A program made the position numbers and the translations under genes. The notes under the pieces are model-generated. The model was not told where the DNA came from. It saw only the letters and a program-made list of their open reading frames with translations, and ran no database searches. From Endozoicomonas sp. G2_1 (GTDB lineage Bacteria; Pseudomonadota; Gammaproteobacteria; Enterobacterales; Alteromonadaceae), in NCBI RefSeq assembly GCF_017744155.1, contig NZ_JAGHQT010000005.1, forward strand, positions 62,001 to 126,000: 64,000 bases of DNA. Reading direction: 5' to 3'. Shown in pieces: positions 1-8,268 of the stretch (position 1 is its first letter; each line of letters opens with the position of its first letter).

Positions 1-116
1 GAAATCAAATAATTACTGGGATAATACTAAAAAAATCTAGGACAGCGTTACGCTTTTTACATATACTCATTTGACCTCAAAGTGCCTTATATATGCACTT
101 TAGAAAAAAATGAGGT

Positions 117-122
117 TATAAT
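117..122 (+). promoter_or_regulatory. Possible -10 box of the cytochrome c gene
   Basis: A perfect TATAAT lies about 100 bases before the cytochrome start. The hexamer 17 bases upstream (TGCACT) is a poor -35, so the call rests on the -10 match alone. Nothing else recognisable was seen in bases 1-225. Confidence 0.25.
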
Positions 123-225
123 CGAAATAGGCTCGATCATCATCCATATGCATCTCAATTACGTATTAGTAGTCATTATGGATTGAACAAAATAAATTCT
201 AATCACCAAAAGAGAGATAATAGCT

Positions 226-525
226 ATGAAAAAACTTATGTTAGCTGTTGCCGCAAGTGTTGTTATGGCTGGTCCTGCGATGGCAGGCGATGCTGCTGCT
301 GGTAAAGCAAGAGCAGCTATGTGTGCAGCGTGTCACGGCGCCGAAGGTATTTCTGCCGTTCCTATGTATCCTAACCTTGCTGGTCAAAAAGAAGCTTACA
401 TTGTGAAGCAACTTAAAGACTTCAAATCAGGCGCTCGTAAAGATCCTGTAATGGCACCAATGGCAATGGGCCTATCAGATGCTGATATGGAAAACCTTGC
501 TGCATACTTTGCTAGCTTAAAATAA
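226..525 (+). CDS. Small periplasmic cytochrome c (c553-type, class I)
   Basis: A 99-residue secreted monoheme cytochrome that probably shuttles electrons in the periplasm. Residues 1-20 form a typical signal peptide ending AMA before GDAAAG. The heme motif CAACH is at residues 33-37, and Met79 in the MAPMAM segment is the likely second axial ligand. Length and spacing fit the cytochrome c553/c5 type. The ATG is preceded by a purine-rich AAAGAGAGA stretch. The gene stands alone and is closed by a strong hairpin terminator, so it is probably monocistronic. The physiological partner (oxidase, peroxidase or other) cannot be read from the context. Confidence 0.93.
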   Translation: MKKLMLAVAASVVMAGPAMAGDAAAGKARAAMCAACHGAEGISAVPMYPNLAGQKEAYIVKQLKDFKSGARKDPVMAPMAMGLSDADMENLAAYFASLK

Positions 526-553
526 TCTTAGCTATTATTTGAGAATTGCATTA

Positions 554-590
554 AAAGCCAATGACATTGTCATTGGCTTTGTTGTTTTTA
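554..590 (+). terminator. Rho-independent terminator after the cytochrome c gene
   Basis: A 13-base perfect inverted repeat (554-566 with 568-580, AAAGCCAATGACA arm) is followed by GTTGTTTTT. It lies 30 bases after the cytochrome stop. It also faces the end of the minus-strand gene cluster and may work in both directions, since that strand also has flanking T-rich bases. Confidence 0.85.
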
Positions 591-614
591 AAAGGGCGCC
601 AATTAAAAATTACG

Positions 615-1475
615 CTATTTCGTTAACACTTCTAATAACGCTTTAGCATCTTCTGACAACGCTGATTCTGGCGTTAATATCGCGCTGGCCAAGGCTTTTC
701 TACAACTGCAGTTTTCGTTGGCTTGGTGCTGCTGAATAAATGCTTTTAGTACGGATTTCGCCTTCTCTAAGCTGGCTCCATAGCGACTAATTACCTGATC
801 AACGCTAACGTGTTGGCTTGGGTCATCTTGCCAACAGTCGTAGTCAGTAGAAATACCGATAGTGCAATAACAAATTTGCGCTTCTCGCGCCAAAAACGCT
901 TCGGGTACGTTAGTCATACCGACTAAATCACAACCAGCGGCATGCTTTAAAAATAAACTTTCTGCTTTAGTGCCTAGACGAGGACCGTCGACACAGGCAT
1001 AAGTTTTGTTGGGGTGTATTGTTACTTCTAAGCTAGCGTCTAGGCTATTGGCGGCGCTGACGATGCCATCCGCCAAGTGCTGGCAACTCGGCTCTGCAGT
1101 CGAAACATGGGCGGCGATACCATTGCCAAAAAACGTTTTTTCGCGATTGCCTTTGATAAAGTCAAAGTACTGACTGGCAATAGCCAAGTGGCCAGGCTCA
1201 ATTTCTTGTTGCAAGCTACCGACTGCGGAAAGGCCGACGATTTGGGTAACCCCTAAAGATTTGAGCGCCCAAATATTAGCGCGATAATTAACTTCGTGGG
1301 GCAGTAGTTGATGACCACTACCGTGACGCGGTAAAAACAAAATGGTTTGTCCTGAGTAATTGCCTTGGACAATGGCGGCAGACGGTTTGCCAAAAGGAGT
1401 ATCGACATCGTGTTCTTGCTCAACGTCTAAACCGTCTATTTGGTAAATACCAGTGCCCCCGATAATTGCTAACAT
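615..1475 (-). CDS. MTA phosphorylase-like purine nucleoside phosphorylase
   Basis: A 286-residue member of the trimeric PNP/MTAP family, which splits the glycosidic bond of 5'-modified nucleosides with phosphate. The N-terminal GGTGIY (residues 6-11) and PRHGSGH (about 49-55) fit the phosphate site. GMTNVPEAFLARE (about 187-199) fits the nucleoside site. TDYDCW (about 212-217) matches the motif whose aspartates recognise adenine in human MTAP, arguing for a 6-amino purine substrate. It ends an operon containing ArsM and a radical SAM enzyme, so an inferred substrate is an arsenic-substituted 5'-deoxyadenosine. Housekeeping MTA or methylthioinosine phosphorolysis is the alternative. The C-terminal tail carries CSC, unusual for the family. 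The start ATG has GGAG 8 bases upstream. Confidence 0.85.
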   Translation of the reverse strand: MLAIIGGTGIYQIDGLDVEQEHDVDTPFGKPSAAIVQGNYSGQTILFLPRHGSGHQLLPHEVNYRANIWALKSLGVTQIVGLSAVGSLQQEIEPGHLAIASQYFDFIKGNREKTFFGNGIAAHVSTAEPSCQHLADGIVSAANSLDASLEVTIHPNKTYACVDGPRLGTKAESLFLKHAAGCDLVGMTNVPEAFLAREAQICYCTIGISTDYDCWQDDPSQHVSVDQVISRYGASLEKAKSVLKAFIQQHQANENCSCRKALASAILTPESALSEDAKALLEVLTK

Positions 1476-1517
1476 ATTAATGCTCCGTAAATTTTTATCT
1501 TTTACTACTGCAACGAA

Positions 1518-2435
1518 TTATTCGCTACAACTAGCGCCGTGAGCAAAACAGCTATAGCACCTGTGATGCTTCATACTAATGCGCTCTTGCATGCTCTCGG
1601 CCAATGAATTTGCTAAGTGATAATCTGGATCGTCGTCAACCAAAGTGCAGGCATAAACCTGCATTTGGTCATCTTTTTTAATGATCATTTTGGAGTTACT
1701 ACACATGTAGCTTTGGCGTTGCTGCTCAGTTTGATAAGTCACCATACAGTGAGTGCTAATGTGCGGTACGTCGGCAATGCTGCCGGGGGGTAAAAAATCA
1801 GGAAAAGCGACGATATTGAGATCTTCCGGCAAGCCATTAAGGACAAATAAGTCGCGATACTGCTTAGTGACTTGTTCGCTGTTTTCATCAGCAGCCATGT
1901 GTCTTGCTACAGAAACCTTAAAGCCAGCTTGATGTAGCTTTTTCAAACCGGCGACAGCGAGGGCAAAATTGCCTTGGCCACGGCCGGCATCGTGACTTTT
2001 GCTATCCGCTGAGTCTAAGCTAATGCGCAGCGATATTGTGTGTTTGCTGTCACTGCTATCGGCTAGGGCTTTTAACGCGTCAAAGCGCTTAATCAAGGGC
2101 GCTGTGCCATTGGTTAACACCATGCAGGGACGAAATTGGCTGGCGTACGCCAAAATATCAATAATGTCTTTTAGTAAAAATGGCTCGCCACCAGTAAATG
2201 AAAACTGCTTAACACCTAATTCTAATGCTTGGTCAATATGCGGTTTTACTTCCTCGAATTTAGGCCCTTGTAAGCGCTTGCTATCTGGGCTTGAACCTTC
2301 GAAGCAAAAACCGCATTCGAGATTACAGCGCGTACCGGTATGAAACCAAAGCTCGTCTAATGCATGGGGAATAATATAGCCCCGGCTTTCGCCATCGGGG
2401 GTTTTATACCAGTCGTCGCTGTGTTGATTGGGCAT
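1518..2435 (-). CDS. Radical SAM protein with Cys-rich tail, ArsS-like by context
   Basis: A 305-residue radical SAM enzyme. CNLECGFC at residues 37-44 is the CxxxCxxC site for the SAM-binding 4Fe-4S cluster, and GGEP is at 82-85. The C-terminus is cysteine-rich: CYSC at 293-296 and another Cys at 303. It resembles the C-terminal Cys cluster of the ArsS family, which transfers the adenosyl group of SAM to dimethylarsenite. The ATG at 2435 overlaps the TAA of arsM by one base (TAATG); a TTG 9 bases upstream is less likely. Radical SAM identity is certain. The ArsS role rests on the neighbours (ArsM upstream, MTAP-like enzyme downstream). The N-terminal half differs from the ArsS proteins I can recall, so a distinct subfamily is possible. 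Confidence 0.82.
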   Translation of the reverse strand: MPNQHSDDWYKTPDGESRGYIIPHALDELWFHTGTRCNLECGFCFEGSSPDSKRLQGPKFEEVKPHIDQALELGVKQFSFTGGEPFLLKDIIDILAYASQFRPCMVLTNGTAPLIKRFDALKALADSSDSKHTISLRISLDSADSKSHDAGRGQGNFALAVAGLKKLHQAGFKVSVARHMAADENSEQVTKQYRDLFVLNGLPEDLNIVAFPDFLPPGSIADVPHISTHCMVTYQTEQQRQSYMCSNSKMIIKKDDQMQVYACTLVDDDPDYHLANSLAESMQERISMKHHRCYSCFAHGASCSE

Positions 2436-3496
2436 TAGCAACAACCTGAACTTTTTATTGCCGGCGCTTTGTTTTGAGTCGATTTAGCTTGGTTTGCGCC
2501 GCAGCTGTTTGACGGAGTAAACGCGCCTAAATGGCGGTCGAAATTACCGCTAAATTCAAAGTGCTCTTTAAAGCGGCTGCTTTGCAGTATACGCCAAGTA
2601 TTACCGCTAACATCAGTCGCTTGGTTGGCGGCGAAATAGTTGTTTTGGTCAAGCTCAAAACCCGCTGAATGACTGCTAATTGTGCCGAGATAAGTGACTG
2701 TTTGTCCGTAGTTTTCTTGATTGGCTTCAAGTTCAGGTGCTTTAAATAAGCGATAAGTATTGGAGTGGAAAGCAATACCTTGAACGCGTTCAATAATGTC
2801 GGGGTTGTCGATGGTAATTTCGCGGCTTTCTACTAAACGCGGGTCAGCAAAACCAACTTTTTTCGCCAGTTCAATGAAATCACTTTGGTATAAAGCGCCG
2901 CTTAAACACTCGCCGTATAGTACCGAATCGTTTTTCAACTCAGCTGGGATTCGACGGTCGGCGTAAACATCAGCAAAGTACATCTCACCGCCATTTTTCA
3001 GCAGTTGAAACGCTTGCTTGAGCACAGCTTCTTTGTCTGGCGACAGGTTAATCACGCAATTAGAGACAATCACATCGATGCTGTTATCGGCAAGGCCAAG
3101 CTGGTCGAGCTGTTCAATATAGCCCATTTTAAATTCGGTATTGGCATGGGCGTAGCCAAATTTTTCTCTGTGGTAGTCGAGGTGTTGCTTGGCAACTTCA
3201 AGTTGCGCTTCGGTCATATCAACGCCGGTGACAAAGCCGCTTTCGCCAACCATTTGTGCCAAGGCGTAGCAATCTCGACCTGCGCCACAACCCAAATCTA
3301 AAATATGACAACCGTTTAGGCTTTCAGGCGTGACTAAGCCACAGCCGTAATACTTGGCTAGCACTTCATCGTGAATATTGCCAAGAATGGTTTTGAGTTC
3401 TGCGGATAAATTGCTGTCAGTACAGCAGGCATTGGTTTGCAAATCTTCACTGCTTTGAAGTGTTTCGCCGTAATACTGTTTTACTGCGTCGTGCAT
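2435..3496 (-). CDS. arsM: ArsM-type arsenite S-adenosylmethionine methyltransferase
   Basis: A 353-residue class I SAM methyltransferase. The SAM loop is DLGCGAGRDCY at residues 67-77. Three cysteines lie where ArsM needs them for As(III) binding: Cys76 in GRDCY, Cys147 in NCVINL and Cys197 in GECLSGAL. They match Cys72, Cys174 and Cys224 of the Cyanidioschyzon enzyme. A C-terminal domain of about 140 residues ends in a Cys pair. The product would be methylated and dimethylated arsenicals. The 5' end overlaps the preceding glycosyltransferase gene by 16 bases, and its stop overlaps the next start, so translation is probably coupled. GAGAG lies 6 bases before the ATG. I see no arsR, arsC or arsB in the window. 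Confidence 0.9.
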   Translation of the reverse strand: MHDAVKQYYGETLQSSEDLQTNACCTDSNLSAELKTILGNIHDEVLAKYYGCGLVTPESLNGCHILDLGCGAGRDCYALAQMVGESGFVTGVDMTEAQLEVAKQHLDYHREKFGYAHANTEFKMGYIEQLDQLGLADNSIDVIVSNCVINLSPDKEAVLKQAFQLLKNGGEMYFADVYADRRIPAELKNDSVLYGECLSGALYQSDFIELAKKVGFADPRLVESREITIDNPDIIERVQGIAFHSNTYRLFKAPELEANQENYGQTVTYLGTISSHSAGFELDQNNYFAANQATDVSGNTWRILQSSRFKEHFEFSGNFDRHLGAFTPSNSCGANQAKSTQNKAPAIKSSGCC

Positions 3497-4242
3497 GAAT
3501 TACTCTCTTGTCGCGTTAATAAGTTTTCGATGTATTGCAATAGTGCTTGTCGGGCTGGTCTTAAGTCACCTTTTAAGTCTTGATACAAGGTGATTAAGTC
3601 AGCTTTTTCGTCAATGTCATAGCCTGGCGTGTGATAGCCGACCGATAAGCCCCAACTGTGACAACAGGCAGCTAGAGATGCGCCTAAATAAGGTGAGCTC
3701 CACGGCAAATCGGTGAGTTTTGGCCAAGGTTTGCTGTTTGACATAATCACTACGCCGCCGTCTGCTGCCATGTTTAGAACGATGTCGTGTTGTTTCAACA
3801 TGTCGGCTAAGCCAATGTAGTGGGCTTGTCTGAGCATGGGAGCGTCAGTACCGATAAATACGGTACTTTGATGGCCTTGTTGGCACTTATTTTGGCGTCG
3901 AATACTTTGGTCGATGTGATTAAGTCTTTCACCTAAATTCCCTCTGCCTTGAAAGATGACGCTTGCCTTGTTACCCCCTGCATTACTAACATCACTGCTG
4001 AGTTTTTTATCAACAAGCGTTTGGGCCCAAGCAACATCCTCTTGATGAGCAACCGCTAAAACCACTTGACCTGTCCAAGCTTGCGCATCTTCAATAGCGC
4101 AATCGAGCAGCAGTTTAGCAATTTCATAGGCAGCATCGGCTCCTAGGGTTTGCGCCAAACGCTGTTTGCCTTGATGCAGCTTGGGTCTTTTGCTCATTAG
4201 TACTAAACATGGCTGAGAAGTTGTCATACTATTTGATATCAC
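3481..4242 (-). CDS. CofC-like glycosyltransferase (TIGR04282/DUF2064 type)
   Basis: A 253-residue nucleotidyl/glycosyltransferase-A-like protein. It starts with an MSKRP segment (about residues 17-21) and has a FIGTDAP motif near the middle, as in the family I recall as TIGR04282, named for arsenosugar biosynthesis glycosyltransferases linked to radical SAM genes. It probably transfers or activates the sugar that caps the arsenic-bearing ribose. The GTG start overlaps the TGA of the DUF547 gene (GTGA), typical of coupled translation. An ATG five codons in, at 4227, is the alternative. The position directly before arsM supports the pathway assignment; substrate and product are inferred. Confidence 0.75.
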   Translation of the reverse strand: MISNSMTTSQPCLVLMSKRPKLHQGKQRLAQTLGADAAYEIAKLLLDCAIEDAQAWTGQVVLAVAHQEDVAWAQTLVDKKLSSDVSNAGGNKASVIFQGRGNLGERLNHIDQSIRRQNKCQQGHQSTVFIGTDAPMLRQAHYIGLADMLKQHDIVLNMAADGGVVIMSNSKPWPKLTDLPWSSPYLGASLAACCHSWGLSVGYHTPGYDIDEKADLITLYQDLKGDLRPARQALLQYIENLLTRQESNSCTTQ

Positions 4243-5132
4243 TCGTTAAGTGGTTGATTAAGTTGCCAGTTATATTGATAGTCAATATCGCCATTAAATT
4301 TCATTAATGCCTGTTGTAATGCTGGTTTTGCATACTGGCTCAGGTGGTTGATTAGCGCGTTTTGGTCTTCGCCGAAATCTTCCGCAAACCAGTTATATAT
4401 GCTCGACAAAGCCAGCTTATTACCTTGTAAATCAACGGCTCTCGGGTGGTTGATAAAATCTTGTGCCGCTGTTGTTAGCTGCTGCTCAAGACGCTCGGCG
4501 GTGATCGCTTGAAGCGGTAAGTTAGGGCAGCCCCGACTGGCGCAGTTAATCACGTAATGGACCCGAGGTTCCTGCCAAATACTGCGCAAAATACCGTGTT
4601 CAATTTGATTTAAACTTAATTCTTTACCGGCAATGTTGGCGACCTTGATATCCCATGGCCCGATAATTTCACCGAGGCCATCAATCGGCAATTGATGGAT
4701 TTCGCGGATGCTGTCAACGGGGTAGTTGCTTAGCACTAAATCAACGGTTAGGGCATTGTAGAGATTGACCCAGTAGGCGAATTGCTGGCGGTGATTAAAA
4801 GCTCTAGGGTCAATTGTTTGTAACGCTTGTAAATAGTTTTTAAGTTGTTGGCGAGCGTGGTGATCATCGTCAGCGGCTAACTTGGCATAGTCAAAAACAG
4901 TGGCGTTAAGTGCTTGTGAATAACTGGCATAGTCAGTCAATATAGCTTGCCAACTGCTGTGGTCAATGGTCTTGAGGTTATCACTGTCATAGGCTTGCTC
5001 GGTAAGCTGCCAGTAATCGATAGGATTAGCCGAGCGCGCCTGATATAAACTGTATAGCCAATATGCGGCTAGCAGACCACTGATGGTCATCAAAGACAAC
5101 AGTACTTTGATTAAAACAGGTTTACTGCTCAA
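4239..5132 (-). CDS. DUF547 protein, membrane anchored
   Basis: A 297-residue protein with one N-terminal membrane segment (about residues 8-28) and a periplasmic DUF547 domain. It carries YWVNLYNA (120-127) and NCASRGCPNL (196-205), the conserved Asn/Cys block of the family. Its biochemical activity is not established to my knowledge; the invariant Cys and Asn suggest catalysis. The start is TTG, overlapping the TGA of the upstream glycosyltransferase (TTGA), with AAAGGTG 7 bases before it. The lack of a nearby ATG that would keep the anchor supports this start. The position inside the arsenic cluster suggests work on a membrane-exposed intermediate. Confidence 0.8.
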   Translation of the reverse strand: MSSKPVLIKVLLSLMTISGLLAAYWLYSLYQARSANPIDYWQLTEQAYDSDNLKTIDHSSWQAILTDYASYSQALNATVFDYAKLAADDDHHARQQLKNYLQALQTIDPRAFNHRQQFAYWVNLYNALTVDLVLSNYPVDSIREIHQLPIDGLGEIIGPWDIKVANIAGKELSLNQIEHGILRSIWQEPRVHYVINCASRGCPNLPLQAITAERLEQQLTTAAQDFINHPRAVDLQGNKLALSSIYNWFAEDFGEDQNALINHLSQYAKPALQQALMKFNGDIDYQYNWQLNQPLNE

Positions 5133-5914
5133 TGATTTACACCTTTGCTTGAGGGTTTACATTGATTGCTCTGGCTTGTGTTTTGACCTTGTTTAAAGCC
5201 AAAGAGTCGCAGTTTGGCAATCATCGACAAAATGCCAATTCCTGCCAATACGGTTCCCTTAACCGTACCACTTATTTTTGATTGACCAATTCTCACTTTT
5301 GAATCTACCGGATATTCGCTGGTTTTGAGCTTGAGCATGGCAGCTTTCACTTGCATCTCAACCGTCCAACCAAAGGTGGTGTCGGCCATTGCTAAACGTT
5401 GCAATGCCGACTGACGAATTGCGCGAAACGGCCCTAAGTCAGTAACGGGCTGTCGCCAAAACAAGCGAATTAGGCTTGATGCTAGCCAATTGCCAAACAG
5501 TTGTGGTGGCGTTAGTGCCCCACGCTCAATGGTGCCCAAGGTACGTGAACCGATTGCTAGATCATCGCCATTAGCAATGCCAGCCAGCAATGCTTCTGCT
5601 TGATTGATAAAACACGAGTCGTCACCGTCAACAAATAGCACAACATCAAAGCTTTGGGGTTGTTGATCAAGCCAATCAAGCGCGGTTAAGCAAGCAATGC
5701 CATAGCCTGCTTGGCTTTGTTTTACCACTGCCGCGCCAGCGCTTTCGGCGTTGGCAGCGGTGTTGTCGGTAGAGCCGTTGTCACAAACGACAACTTGGTC
5801 GATAACCGCGAGATCTTCCGTGGTCAGTTTTACAAGTTTACTAACCACTTTACCTATCGCTAACTCTTCGTTTAACGCTGGAATAACCGCGGCGACCCGC
5901 AAGCCTTTATACAT
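5129..5914 (-). CDS. Family 2 glycosyltransferase, dolichyl-phosphate-mannose-synthase-like
   Basis: A 261-residue GT2 enzyme of the DPM1/polyprenyl-phosphate glycosyltransferase type. IPALNEE (residues 11-17) opens the Rossmann-like fold, CDNGSTDNT (44-52) follows, and VDGDDS (95-100) supplies the metal-binding DXD. The C-terminus has one hydrophobic segment (about 222-240), suggesting action at the inner face of the membrane. Such enzymes load a sugar on a polyprenyl phosphate. In this cluster it could provide the lipid-linked donor for the GT87-like protein encoded upstream. The ATG has GAGG at good spacing and overlaps the end of the flavin/4Fe-4S gene by 8 bases. The sugar is unknown. 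Confidence 0.83.
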   Translation of the reverse strand: MYKGLRVAAVIPALNEELAIGKVVSKLVKLTTEDLAVIDQVVVCDNGSTDNTAANAESAGAAVVKQSQAGYGIACLTALDWLDQQPQSFDVVLFVDGDDSCFINQAEALLAGIANGDDLAIGSRTLGTIERGALTPPQLFGNWLASSLIRLFWRQPVTDLGPFRAIRQSALQRLAMADTTFGWTVEMQVKAAMLKLKTSEYPVDSKVRIGQSKISGTVKGTVLAGIGILSMIAKLRLFGFKQGQNTSQSNQCKPSSKGVNH

Positions 5915-8240
5915 TTTTTACCTCAATAATTTCCGCCATTTGGACACGGCTGGCGGCGAGTTTTCCGGTTTTTACCACTTCAGATGTTTGGCGATCGATT
6001 TCGGCAAAGCTCAAGGTACCCGTTGGGCATACTTGTACACAGGCAGAGCAGCGCACACATTGCGGGTCGGTCATCGGTTTGCCCTTTTGGGCAAACGCCA
6101 TTACATCAATACCTTGGTGACATTGGCTGGTACATTGGTTACAGCTAATACACTTGTTTTTATCGGCGGCAATGGCGAATTTGCTAAAGCGCGCGTAAAT
6201 GTGCATCAGTGCCGCTAACGGGCAAGCAAAGCGACACCAAGCGCGGCCTGAGTATTTAAAATATAGGCCAAAGCCAAGCACACCAGCCATAAAAATGTCG
6301 ACGACCCATTTCCAGCTAAAGGCGTTAACTAACTGATAATCTTGGTTTTCACCTTTTAACAAGAGGTTGAACATGGTATTCATCCAGCTCTCTGGATAAA
6401 TCCAGCCGAGGATGCGAATAAACAACATGACAAAAGCGGCGGCTAAAATAACTTGGCCGAGCATATTGAGTTTATTCCAGTTTTTGCCGTGCGGCATTTT
6501 GTGTCTTTGCTTGTCGCCGAGGGTTTCCGCCATCGCACCACAAGAACAAATCCAACTACAGTAGGCGCCTTTACCCCATTTGTAGACGATTAATGGAATG
6601 ATCACGAAGGTTTGAATGACGGCGATCACTAACCACACCAGCTGTGGTTGGTCGGTAAATACGGTGTAAACACCGAGCGGCCATGCAAAAATAAAACTGT
6701 AGGCATGCCAGTAAGCACGTGGATGACCCCAGTCAGGCCAAACGTGGTTTGCTAAATCTTGTGCGGAAATATAGGCGGGGAAGAGGGCGTCGCCAACAGT
6801 TTTACCCCAACCTGCATCAAAGGCACCGTTGTAACCAAGCCAAGGTAAAATAACTTCAGGTAGTAAAAACAACGGGAATAATTGAATTGCGAACAACACG
6901 CTAGTTTGCACCGTGACATAAGGCGTTTTACTGCGCCTAATTCGCTGCCAGCCAAAAATGGCAATAATACTGGTGTACAAAAAGGTGTAATAGAAAGATC
7001 GGCTTTTCAGCGACATCGCCAAAGTGCCAATTAAGGTTGAACGGTCATCGACTTGATCAAACCACCAATCGCCGAGCTCACTGAGTAAGTCAGGCACTTC
7101 ATTGGGATAAGTAAACGTCGACCAAAACGAGTTTAAAAAGCCGTAGCTCTTCCAATCGTAAAGTGCACACAAGGCAATAAAAAACATGATAAAGGCAATC
7201 CAGCCCGAGATGGTACTCTCACCACTAATCGAGATTTTACTGCGGCGGAAAAAATCCAGTGGCGCTTCACGGCCCGTCGCCAGTAATACTTCGTCGTTGG
7301 CGAGGCTTTCAGTGCCGTTATGGTCGGTAAGTTCGACGCTATCAGGTTCAATTTTACTGACTTGGGTCGACATTTTTACGTCAACTTTACCGCCCTCAAC
7401 CAAGCTTTGTAGTTGTTCGATGTTTTCAGCTTTCGGTCTTGAAAACTCGGCTTTGCGGTGACAAAGGGTCACTTGTGCTTGGTAGTTGGCACAGCTGATT
7501 GCCGCTTCCAATGCACTGTCGCCACCGCCGACAATTAACAGTTTTTTGTTTTGATATTGGCTCGGATCAATTAAGCGATTGCTGACTTTTTCTAGCTCTT
7601 CACCGGGAATATTGAGTTTGCGGTAGTTACCGGAGCGACCAATGGCAACGACAATGCGGTGGCCAATCAAGCGTTCACCGTTTTCAAGGACGGCGTGCAG
7701 CAAGCCCGATTTGCGCTCAATATGGCTAACGTTGGCAATCTCTGGGCTAATTTGATGCTCGCTCGCGCTTTGATGCAAGTGGCTGAGCAAGCTTTCTTTG
7801 TCGACAACCTCTTGACCAAACTGGAGTTTGCCCGTTGGCGTCATCTCGGTTGGATACGTGTAAATCGGCTTGCCATGGGGGAAGTTGTTGATGGTTGAAA
7901 ACGGTGAATTTGCTTCAATTAACTTGAAACTAATGCCAGCCTCTTTTGCGGCAATAGCGGCAGAATAACCACTAACACCGCCGCCAATGATGATAACGTC
8001 GGCAACATCGGCTTGCGCTTTACGGTTTTGAAAGCTCGTTTCGGCAACAATATTGTTGATTGCTTTGGCGCCAGTATCGGCGGAAAACTTTAACAGCGGC
8101 ACGCCGGTTAAGTCACCGACGATATAAGTGCCGGCAATATTGGTCTCGCCATTGGCTTGACTGATCGGTAATTTTTCAACTTCTGCATCTGGCCACTGAC
8201 CGTGCAGCCAATGGTGATATCGACTCACTAACCCTAACAT
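5907..8240 (-). CDS. Flavin/NAD(P)-binding and membrane 4Fe-4S fusion oxidoreductase
   Basis: A 777-residue fusion. Residues 80-330 form a thioredoxin-reductase-like FAD/NAD(P) domain with GGGVSG (86-91), GGGDSA (238-243) and ATGRE (321-325). Several membrane helices follow from about 345 on. The C-terminal third is NapH/RdxA-like: a CSWICSCG segment, CRFAC (669-673), and two ferredoxin-type clusters CISCNQCTSQC (697-707) and CVRCSACVQVC (728-738). It probably passes electrons from NAD(P)H through flavin and iron-sulfur centres across the membrane. The TrxR redox CxxC is not evident. Residues 34-65 (GTYIVGDLTG) resemble the C-terminal end of a TrxR fold placed in front of it. AGGGG precedes the ATG. 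A redox role on arsenic intermediates is inference. Confidence 0.85.
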   Translation of the reverse strand: MLGLVSRYHHWLHGQWPDAEVEKLPISQANGETNIAGTYIVGDLTGVPLLKFSADTGAKAINNIVAETSFQNRKAQADVADVIIIGGGVSGYSAAIAAKEAGISFKLIEANSPFSTINNFPHGKPIYTYPTEMTPTGKLQFGQEVVDKESLLSHLHQSASEHQISPEIANVSHIERKSGLLHAVLENGERLIGHRIVVAIGRSGNYRKLNIPGEELEKVSNRLIDPSQYQNKKLLIVGGGDSALEAAISCANYQAQVTLCHRKAEFSRPKAENIEQLQSLVEGGKVDVKMSTQVSKIEPDSVELTDHNGTESLANDEVLLATGREAPLDFFRRSKISISGESTISGWIAFIMFFIALCALYDWKSYGFLNSFWSTFTYPNEVPDLLSELGDWWFDQVDDRSTLIGTLAMSLKSRSFYYTFLYTSIIAIFGWQRIRRSKTPYVTVQTSVLFAIQLFPLFLLPEVILPWLGYNGAFDAGWGKTVGDALFPAYISAQDLANHVWPDWGHPRAYWHAYSFIFAWPLGVYTVFTDQPQLVWLVIAVIQTFVIIPLIVYKWGKGAYCSWICSCGAMAETLGDKQRHKMPHGKNWNKLNMLGQVILAAAFVMLFIRILGWIYPESWMNTMFNLLLKGENQDYQLVNAFSWKWVVDIFMAGVLGFGLYFKYSGRAWCRFACPLAALMHIYARFSKFAIAADKNKCISCNQCTSQCHQGIDVMAFAQKGKPMTDPQCVRCSACVQVCPTGTLSFAEIDRQTSEVVKTGKLAASRVQMAEIIEVKNV

Positions 8241-8268
8241 GAAAACCCCTTATGGCGATCCATTCAGA

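Noticed and set aside
1999-2343. Plus-strand frame of 114 codons inside the radical SAM gene
   Set aside because: It lies entirely opposite a gene with clear catalytic motifs and shows no domain of its own.
5751-6218. Plus-strand frame of 155 codons across the DPM1-like and flavin/4Fe-4S genes
   Set aside because: Antisense shadow of two supported genes; composition is that of reverse-complemented coding sequence.
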